Source of the DNA: Clostridia bacterium | GTDB lineage: Bacteria > Bacillota_E > RBS10-35 > JAJYVN01 | DNA length: 7,788 nucleotides | Assembly (NCBI GenBank): GCA_027335545.1 | Contig: DAHWHV010000212.1 | Location: 1-7,788, forward strand | Direction of reading: 5' to 3' | Shown here: piece after piece, positions 1 through 4,066 of the stretch | Layout: every line of letters begins with the position of its first letter | Numbering within the stretch: the stretch's first letter is position 1 | Translations under genes and position numbers: made by a program | The notes under the pieces: model-generated | Database searches by the model: none | Told to the model about the DNA's origin: nothing | What the model saw: the letters and a program-made list of their open reading frames with translations, nothing else

Positions 1-1
1 C

Positions 2-817
2 GAGGCCCGCCTGCAGGTCCCGCCGGACGCCGCGCCTCCCGGCGCGGCGGCGGAGGCCGGGATGGGGGCTGTGGTGGGGGGGGCGGAGGGCGAAGCGCCG
101 GCGACGGTGGGGGACCAGCCCGCGGGCGACAGCGCGGCGCAGGGGGGGCGGTCCCAGGGCCTGGCGCCCGCCACCGAGCGCCAGGCGGGGGAGGCGCTTG
201 TCGATCCGGGTCTGCCGGGTGCCGCGGAGGTGGCGGTGGCCGCCGAGGCGCTGTTGGTGGGGGTGGAAGCGCCCGCGGAGGGCACGCGGGCAGGGGAAGG
301 GGCCCTCACCACGCGCGCGACCTGGGCGGACCGTGGCGAGCCCCTGTCCTTCGCCCAGGCCTGCGCCGCGCTGTCCATGTCGGCCTATGTCCTGCGGCGC
401 CTGCTGGACGACTTCGAGGAGGTGCTCCCGCCCCTGGTGGAGGGTCGCGGCGAGCGGCTGGTGCCCGCGTCCGCCTTGGCGATCCTCACCGCCCTGTCCA
501 CTTGGCGCGATGCGGGGCTCGACGCTGACGAGCTGCGGCGCCGGGCCCTCGCCATGCGCGGCGCGGCGGCGGGCGGGCCCCCCGGCCCGGAGGCGCAGGC
601 GGAGTCGGACCCGGTGGCGAAACGCCTCGTCGAGCAGGTGGCGCGTCTGGAGGATGCGATCTCCCGCCAGGATGAGCGGCAGGCGGAGGACCGGGACCGC
701 CTGCTGACGGCCCTCATGCGGACCAACCAGGAGTTGCAGTCCCTGCGTTACGATCTGGCGGCCGGCCGCGCTCGGCGGGAGCGCCGCAAGGGGCTCTGGG
801 GGCGCCTGTTCGGGTAG
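2..817 (+). CDS. MerR-type HTH / coiled-coil protein with basic amphipathic C-terminal tail (5' end probably outside window)
   Basis: Probably a DNA-binding protein; the target is unknown. The frame is open from the window edge to the TAG at 815-817, so the true start may lie upstream. ATG 62 is an alternative start, with GGAGG at 52-56 five bases before it, giving 251 residues. Numbered from ATG 62: residues 1-92 are Ala/Gly/Pro/Glu-rich and look disordered. Residues 94-165 resemble a MerR-family helix-turn-helix (PLSFAQACAALSMSAYVLRR, a wing-like GRGERLVPASAL, then a helix with AGLDADELRRRAL). Residues 183-232 are a charged heptad-like coiled coil. Residues 234-251 form a very basic tail ending GLWGRLFG. 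Bacillota have MerR-HTH/coiled-coil proteins of this layout (the DUF3967-like group and, more distantly, the chromosome-anchoring protein RacA). Membership is my inference. The tail could touch the membrane or DNA. The next plus-strand gene is about 900 nt away, so this looks like an operon end. Confidence 0.72.
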   Translation, partial: EARLQVPPDAAPPGAAAEAGMGAVVGGAEGEAPATVGDQPAGDSAAQGGRSQGLAPATERQAGEALVDPGLPGAAEVAVAAEALLVGVEAPAEGTRAGEGALTTRATWADRGEPLSFAQACAALSMSAYVLRRLLDDFEEVLPPLVEGRGERLVPASALAILTALSTWRDAGLDADELRRRALAMRGAAAGGPPGPEAQAESDPVAKRLVEQVARLEDAISRQDERQAEDRDRLLTALMRTNQELQSLRYDLAAGRARRERRKGLWGRLFG

Positions 818-830
818 GAGGGGGCGGCGC

Positions 831-905
831 AAGCGAGCTTTGGCCGCCCCTGCCCGACGCTGTTGCACGGGTGCCCCGTGGGGCTTGGGCATGTGAGGCT
901 CGCTT
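831..905. repeat. Nested inverted repeat just after the HTH gene
   Basis: The outer arms are perfect 8-mers (831-838 and 898-905). Two inner pairings are in register: 851-855 with 887-891, and 866-871 with 875-880. All three are compatible with one elongated stem. It begins 13 nt after the stop codon at 815-817. This position suits a 3' UTR stem or a factor-dependent terminator, but there is no U-tract. A small structured RNA on either strand is an alternative. Confidence 0.4.
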
Positions 906-1102
906 CGGGGTGGTGATCGGACCGCCTGCGGCTTGTTGCCGCGGCGTCCTGCTTCGGAACGGCGCTGCAACGAGGCCCCGGCCTCCCCGGCGACCACCGG
1001 GGACGGACCTCCTCCCCTGTGCGCGTCGGACACCGGAGGCGCGAGTGGCCCCCGCAAGAGACGTTCCTGGCAGCGACCACTCACGCGGGTCCTTCCGTCG
1101 CG

Positions 1103-1127
1103 GCGGCTCCGCCCCGCGGGGCGCCGC
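1103..1127 (-). terminator. Possible GC hairpin downstream of the small minus-strand gene
   Basis: GCGGC (1103-1107) pairs with GCCGC (1123-1127). Inside is the self-complementary GCCCCGCGGGGC (1111-1122), with a 3-nt bulge at 1108-1110. On the minus strand it starts 26 nt after the stop of the small membrane protein. No T-run follows, so a standard intrinsic terminator is not supported. It may only be background G+C symmetry. Confidence 0.22.
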
Positions 1128-1153
1128 GTCCGGCATCCGAGGCCCGGGGCCGC

Positions 1154-1264
1154 TCAGCGGGCGAAGGGCAGCAGCAGGGCGAAGTAGGCGACCATGCTCC
1201 CGCCAACGAGCAGCACGAGGATCCAGGCGATCACTTTGGACATTCGGCGCATCCGCCGCCACAT
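1154..1264 (-). CDS. 36-residue single-pass membrane protein (Prli42/DUF4044-like, tentative)
   Basis: A very short gene on the minus strand, ending at the TGA read from 1156-1154. With ATG 1264 the product is 36 residues. It has a basic start (MWRRMRRMSK), one hydrophobic helix over about residues 11-34 with a central GGS, and a short PFAR end. Arginines at the front predict an N-in orientation. AGAGGAA (minus strand, 1281-1275) lies 11 nt before ATG 1264. In-frame ATGs at 1252 and 1243 are alternatives giving 32 or 29 residues. The longer open frame upstream to 1525 is low-complexity Arg/Gly/Pro and probably not translated. The pattern of basic residues, a hydrophobic run containing W, and a small-residue GGS centre resembles the Gram-positive mini-proteins DUF4044 and Prli42 (a stressosome membrane anchor). 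This rests on remembered resemblance and is weak for so short a protein. It could be a chance hydrophobic stretch, but the clean topology and ribosome site favour a real gene. Confidence 0.5.
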   Translation of the reverse strand: MWRRMRRMSKVIAWILVLLVGGSMVAYFALLLPFAR

Positions 1265-1345
1265 TCCGGCACCGTTCCTCTGCTCAGGGCCGTTCGTGCC
1301 CGGTCGCTGGCGCGGTAATCTTCCCGTCCCGAGCGGCCCGGGGCG

Positions 1346-1371
1346 TGCTGCAAGAGCGGACTCTTGCAGCA
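1346..1371. repeat. Perfect 11-bp inverted repeat with 4-nt loop
   Basis: TGCTGCAAGAG (1346-1356) and CTCTTGCAGCA (1361-1371) are exact reverse complements around CGGA (1357-1360). On the minus strand the loop reads TCCG, a UNCG-type tetraloop sequence in RNA, though with a G-C rather than C-G closing pair. The arms are less G+C-rich than the surroundings, so this is not background GC symmetry. It lies about 80 nt upstream of the small minus-strand gene's start and about 360 nt upstream of the plus-strand GTG at 1730. No T-run flanks it. It could be a protein-binding palindrome or an RNA leader hairpin. Confidence 0.6.
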
Positions 1372-1670
1372 TGGTCTGGGGCCGCGCTCGACGGCCGTGT
1401 GGGTTTCCCGAGAACCTCCGGCGCCAAGCGCCCTCGCCGCTGACGGTGCTCGTCCCCGTCCGCCGCGGCGGCGCCGGTCCCGGCGCCGGGCCCTGTTTCC
1501 ACCCCCGCCAGGCCGGCATGCGCAACCCGGACCCCCGCCAGCGATGCTGTCATATCGTACCATGACGGCCGCCTGCCCAGCCACCGGATGCTCCGTCAGG
1601 CTGCCGCCCGTGGCGGCCCGCCCGTGGAGGGCATGGCGCGGCGCGGGAGGATGCGGTACCGTGGGTTGCG

Positions 1671-1714
1671 GTTCGGGCAGGGCGGGCGCCTCGCTGAGCG
1701 CGCCCGCCCCGAAC
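1671..1714 (+). promoter_or_regulatory. Strong leader hairpin next to the ribosome site of the histidine-rich gene
   Basis: GTTCGGG (1671-1677) pairs with CCCGAAC (1708-1714). After a 4-nt bulge (1678-1681), GCGGGCGC (1682-1689) pairs with GCGCCCGC (1700-1707). CTC/GAG (1690-1692 with 1696-1698) then closes a 3-nt loop. An alternative register pairs 1680-1689 with 1700-1709. The stem ends three bases before the Shine-Dalgarno GGGGAGG (1718-1724). In an mRNA this would be very stable and could influence ribosome access, mRNA stability or transcription read-through. No recognised riboswitch class fits. Confidence 0.5.
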
Positions 1715-1717
1715 GGC

Positions 1718-1724
1718 GGGGAGG
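1718..1724 (+). promoter_or_regulatory. Shine-Dalgarno that fixes GTG 1730 as the start
   Basis: GGGGAGG lies five bases before GTG 1730 and is the only strong ribosome site in the leader. It is the main reason for rejecting the earlier in-frame ATG at 1364. Confidence 0.65.
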
Positions 1725-1729
1725 CTTTC

Positions 1730-2470
1730 GTGGGCAAGACGCCAGGGAAGGGGTCCGCGCGCCGCTCAGGGGCGGGTCGGAGGCAGGCGGCTGGGTCTGG
1801 GCGGGGCGCGTCGACCGGCGGCCGGCCAAGGGGACGGAGGGGTTCCAGCGATGCCCCGCGAGGCCGCCGCAGGGCCACCGGCTGGCTGGTCGCAGCCCTC
1901 ATCGCCGCCGTGGCCGTCGTGGTGGCGGTCCTGGCCAGCCGCGGCGGCAGCATCCCCTTGGTCCAGGGGACGACGGTCGGCAAGCCGGTCTTCCCCCACG
2001 GGGACACCGCGGCGGGCGGTACAGGACAGACGGTGGACGGCATCCGCTGCCAGACCTCCGAGCAACTCGTCTACCACATCCACGTGCACCTCAGCCTCTT
2101 TCTCTCCGGGACGCAGGTCGCGGTGCCGCGGGGGATCGGCATCACGCCGCCCCGGCGCGTGCAGCGGCACTTCGTGGTCGGTGGCGGCTGCTTCTACTGG
2201 CTGCACACGCACGACTCCACGGGGATCATCCATATCGAGTCGCCGCTCCAGAAGACCTATACCCTGGGCGACTTCTTCGCCATCTGGGGAGAGCCGCTCT
2301 CCCGCACGGATGTGGCGGGCCACACGGGCAGCGTGCGCGCCTACGTGGACGGCCACCCCTACAGCGGCAACCCGGGGGCGATCACGTTGACGGCCCACAA
2401 GGAGATCACCCTGGCCGTCGGCGGGGCCGTGGCGCACCCGCCCGCATACACCTTCCCGCCGGGGCTGTAG
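1730..2470 (+). CDS. Membrane-anchored histidine-rich extracytoplasmic protein, function unknown
   Basis: A 246-residue protein of no function I can name. Residues 1-51 are strongly basic (15 Arg/Lys) and should be cytoplasmic. Residues 52-68 (WLVAALIAAVAVVVAVL) form one hydrophobic helix, a signal anchor or an uncleaved signal. Residues 69-246 should lie outside the membrane. That part has Cys107, an H-x-H-x-H motif (His116, 118, 120, in HIHVHLSLFL), Cys154 in GGGCFYWLHTHD with His159 and His161, then His168 in GIIHIESP, and YTLGDFFAIWGEPL (177-190). Late blocks are YVDGHPYSGNP (205-215) and a strand-rich end. I recall similar H-x-H ... CxYWLHTHD ... GIIHxE ... FTLGxFFxxWG proteins in actinobacteria, chloroflexi and thermophilic Bacillota, usually annotated hypothetical. 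Clustered His and two Cys suggest metal binding, a disulfide, or a cupredoxin-like fold; this is inference. It precedes miaB by 96 nt, without an obvious functional tie. GTG 1730 is chosen for its ribosome site; the gene is almost certainly real. Confidence 0.85.
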   Translation: MGKTPGKGSARRSGAGRRQAAGSGRGASTGGRPRGRRGSSDAPRGRRRATGWLVAALIAAVAVVVAVLASRGGSIPLVQGTTVGKPVFPHGDTAAGGTGQTVDGIRCQTSEQLVYHIHVHLSLFLSGTQVAVPRGIGITPPRRVQRHFVVGGGCFYWLHTHDSTGIIHIESPLQKTYTLGDFFAIWGEPLSRTDVAGHTGSVRAYVDGHPYSGNPGAITLTAHKEITLAVGGAVAHPPAYTFPPGL

Positions 2471-2503
2471 CGGGGCGGGGTGGGGCGCGCCGCTCGTTGT
2501 GGC

Positions 2504-2517
2504 CGTCCGCGCGGACG
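2504..2517. promoter_or_regulatory. 14-bp perfect palindrome upstream of the miaB -10-like element
   Basis: CGTCCGCGCGGACG is fully self-complementary. It lies 33 nt after the previous stop codon and covers the position where a -35 element would sit for the putative -10 at 2535-2540. It could be an operator, or the stem of a weak terminator for the upstream gene. There is no T-run. It does not match the Gram-positive LexA box. Confidence 0.35.
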
Positions 2518-2531
2518 CGCGCAGGTGCCCA

Positions 2532-2540
2532 TGCTACACT
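2532..2540 (+). promoter_or_regulatory. Putative extended -10 promoter for miaB-mutS
   Basis: TGCTACACT reads as an extended -10: TG, one base, then TACACT, which matches TATAAT at four of six positions. It is the least G+C-rich spot in the gap and ends 26 nt before the miaB start. No good -35 is visible at 17-bp spacing. Chance occurrence is possible. Confidence 0.35.
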
Positions 2541-2550
2541 CCGGGGGTAG

Positions 2551-2558
2551 AGGAGGGG
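2551..2558 (+). promoter_or_regulatory. Strong Shine-Dalgarno deciding the miaB start
   Basis: AGGAGGGG lies eight bases before GTG 2567. Upstream in-frame starts, such as ATG 2480 near the previous gene's stop and ATG 2531 inside the -10-like element, lack such a site. Confidence 0.7.
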
Positions 2559-2566
2559 CACCGTCG

Positions 2567-4066
2567 GTGCAGCGCCTGGAACTTCCCGTCATCTCCTACG
2601 ACACTCGCGCCGCGGCGTTCCTGAGCGCCCAGGGCTTCACGCCCTCTGCCGCTGGCGTCTGGGGGGACGCCGCCGGGCGGAGCTACGCGCAGGCCGTCAG
2701 CGGCCGGGCGAATCCAGTTGCCCATGTCAGAACCTGGGGCTGCCAGATGAACGAGGCGGACTCCGAGGGCCTCAGCGGGCAACTGCGGGCCCTGGGCTAC
2801 GGAATTGCCGCAGACGAGCGCGAGGCCGACGTCCTGCTGCTGAACACCTGCGCCGTGCGCGGCACCGCCGCGGAGCACGCCTTGGGGGAGATCGGGCGCC
2901 TCAAGGCCCAGAAGGCCGAACGCCCCTGGCTCCTGCTCGGGGTCTGCGGCTGCCTCATGCAGATGCCCGAGACCGTCGAGTACCTGCGCCGTTACGCGCC
3001 GCACGTGGACCTGATCTTCGGCACCCACAACCTGCACGACCTGCCGGGGCTGCTGCTGCGCGCGTACCGCGACGAGGCGCAGACCATCGATGTCTGGGAA
3101 CAGGCCGCGGAGACCGTGGAGAACCTGCCCGCGCGCCGGGCGCCCGGGGTCAAGGCCTGGGTCAACGTGATCTACGGTTGCGACAAGTACTGCACATACT
3201 GCATCGTGCCCACGACGCGCGGCCGGGAGCGCAGCCGCCGGCCCGGCGACGTGCTGGCGGAGGTCGAGGCGCTGGCCGCGGTGGGCTACCGCGAGGTCAC
3301 GCTGCTCGGGCAGAACGTGAACTCCTACGGCCACGACATGGGCGACTACGACTTCGCGGACCTGCTGCGCGACGTGGCGGCGGTCCCCGGCATCCGCTGG
3401 GTGCGCTACACCACGAGCCACCCCCGGGACTTCACGGCGCGCATGGTGGCGGCCGTGGCGGCCCAGCCCAAGATCTGCGAGCACTTCCACCTGCCGGTGC
3501 AGTCGGGGTCGGATCGCGTCCTGCGCTGGATGAACCGCGGCTACACCCGGGCCCAGTACCTGGAGCTGGTGGCCGAGGTCCGGCGCCAACTGCCCCACGC
3601 CGCGATCACCACGGACCTCATCGTCGGCTTCCCGCGGGAGACCGAGGAGGACTTCCGGCAGACCCTGGAACTGGTGGAGGAGGTTCAGTACGACAACGCC
3701 TTCACCTTCCAGTACAGCCCCCGCGCGGGCACCCCGGCGGCCCGCTGGGAGGACCCGATCGACGCCGGCGTGAAGAAGGAGCGGCTCGACCGCCTCAACG
3801 CCCTGCAGTACGCGACCAGCCGGCGCAAGAACGAGGCCCTGATCGGCTCCACCCAGGAGGTCCTGGTGGAGGGGGCCAGCCGCAAGGACCCCGGGGTGTA
3901 CGCGGCGCGCACCCGCGCCAATCGGCTCCTGCTGCTGCCCAAGGCCGCGGTGGCGGGCGGCGCGGGAACGGCCGGCGCCGAGAACCGCTTCGGCCGGGCG
4001 CGGGTGACGGCCGCCCACACCTGGACCCTGCATGGCGAGCTCCTCTCCGTGGAGCCCGGGGCGTGA
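2567..4066 (+). CDS. miaB: tRNA-2-methylthio-N6-dimethylallyladenosine synthase (MiaB)
   Basis: A radical-SAM methylthiotransferase that adds the 2-methylthio group to i6A37 of tRNAs reading UNN codons. It is a cytoplasmic enzyme with two [4Fe-4S] clusters. From GTG 2567 it has 499 residues, normal for Gram-positive MiaB. About 50 variable residues precede the N-terminal MTTase domain, whose three cluster ligands are Cys59 (TWGCQMN), Cys95 (NTCAVR) and Cys129 (CGCLMQ). The radical-SAM CxxxCxxC is CDKYCTYC with Cys205, 209 and 212, followed by TRGRERSR. GQNVNSYG, HLPVQSGSD and DLIVGFPRETEEDF are further family blocks. The C-terminal TRAM domain (about 421-496) binds tRNA and carries a Gly/Ala-rich insert near 460-473. 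The GCQMN and TRGRERSR signatures point to MiaB rather than RimO or MtaB. A minor oddity is VPTTRG where VPYTRG is usual. The last four bases overlap the mutS start, indicating translational coupling. Confidence 0.97.
   Translation: MQRLELPVISYDTRAAAFLSAQGFTPSAAGVWGDAAGRSYAQAVSGRANPVAHVRTWGCQMNEADSEGLSGQLRALGYGIAADEREADVLLLNTCAVRGTAAEHALGEIGRLKAQKAERPWLLLGVCGCLMQMPETVEYLRRYAPHVDLIFGTHNLHDLPGLLLRAYRDEAQTIDVWEQAAETVENLPARRAPGVKAWVNVIYGCDKYCTYCIVPTTRGRERSRRPGDVLAEVEALAAVGYREVTLLGQNVNSYGHDMGDYDFADLLRDVAAVPGIRWVRYTTSHPRDFTARMVAAVAAQPKICEHFHLPVQSGSDRVLRWMNRGYTRAQYLELVAEVRRQLPHAAITTDLIVGFPRETEEDFRQTLELVEEVQYDNAFTFQYSPRAGTPAARWEDPIDAGVKKERLDRLNALQYATSRRKNEALIGSTQEVLVEGASRKDPGVYAARTRANRLLLLPKAAVAGGAGTAGAENRFGRARVTAAHTWTLHGELLSVEPGA

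Larger units (their letters stand above)
818..1153. other. Non-coding region with nested inverted repeats
   Basis: No frame here looks like a real protein: the open frames are arginine/proline-rich and lack domains. The region holds several inverted repeats. Arms AAGCGAGC (831-838) and GCTCGCTT (898-905) enclose TGCCC (851-855) pairing with GGGCA (887-891). Inside these sits CACGGG (866-871) pairing with CCCGTG (875-880) across a 3-nt loop. Further hairpins lie at 926-944 (GCGGC, loop TTGTT, GCCGC), 984-1003 (TCCCCGG pairing with CCGGGGA) and 1103-1127. None is followed by a T-run. The stretch separates the converging ends of the plus-strand gene to the left and the small minus-strand gene to the right, so part of it may serve transcription termination. 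A structured RNA is possible but unproven. In DNA this G+C-rich, short inverted repeats are common. Confidence 0.5.
1265..1729. other. Long divergent intergenic region
   Basis: The region lies between the small minus-strand gene and the plus-strand histidine-rich gene. The open frame leading into the latter starts at 1364, but its first 122 codons are low-complexity Arg/Pro/Ala and precede a much better start at 1730, so I treat them as untranslated. Contents: a perfect hairpin at 1346-1371; a GC stem at 1469-1488 (CGGCGCCG on both arms, loop GTCC); an 11-bp direct repeat ACCCCCGCCAG at 1501-1511 and 1531-1541; a less G+C-rich patch at 1545-1566 with GTCAT/ATGAC arms that could hold a promoter on either strand; hairpin 1603-1617 (GCCGCC, loop CGT, GGCGGC); a 10-bp direct repeat CCGCCCGTGG at 1604-1613 and 1618-1627; and the leader hairpin at 1671-1714. 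I could not define a convincing -35/-10 pair. Confidence 0.5.

Noticed and set aside
871..1443. Plus-strand open frame of 190 codons in the intergenic region
   Set aside because: Arg/Pro/Gly-rich composition, no recognisable motif, no ribosome site, and it overlaps the likely minus-strand mini-gene.
1469..1488. CGGCGCCG inverted pair as a terminator
   Set aside because: Each arm is itself a GC palindrome, typical of background in this composition. The following GGCCCTGTTTCC is not a real T-run.
1501..1541. 11-bp direct repeat ACCCCCGCCAG with a 30-bp period, as a possible repeat array
   Set aside because: Only two copies, short and C-rich. There is no third unit, so it is neither a CRISPR nor a meaningful tandem array.
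1561..1600. Minus-strand CATCCGGTGGCTGGGCAGG, loosely like part of a cobalamin riboswitch
   Set aside because: The remaining conserved core and the B12 box are absent, and the orientation does not lead into a plausible B12-related gene.
1649..1665. GGATGCGGTACCGTGGG, reminiscent of a T-box GGTACCGCG core
   Set aside because: The bases around GGTACC do not match the AGGGTGGTACCGCGG consensus. No specifier stem or aminoacyl-tRNA-synthetase gene follows; CGGTACCG is just an 8-bp palindrome.
1364..1729. Upstream in-frame extension of the histidine-rich gene from ATG 1364
   Set aside because: No ribosome site; Arg/Pro-rich junk sequence running through two hairpins. GTG 1730 has GGGGAGG at ideal spacing.
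2534..4033. Long minus-strand open frame (499 codons) opposite miaB
   Set aside because: It mirrors miaB, which has clear catalytic motifs. Its translation is His/Gly/Ala/Arg/Val-rich without domains, as expected for the complementary frame of a G+C-rich gene.
3178..4062. 5' extension of the mutS frame inside miaB
   Set aside because: Low-complexity Arg/Gly/Pro product overlapping conserved miaB sequence. The MutS N-terminus begins properly at GTG 4063.
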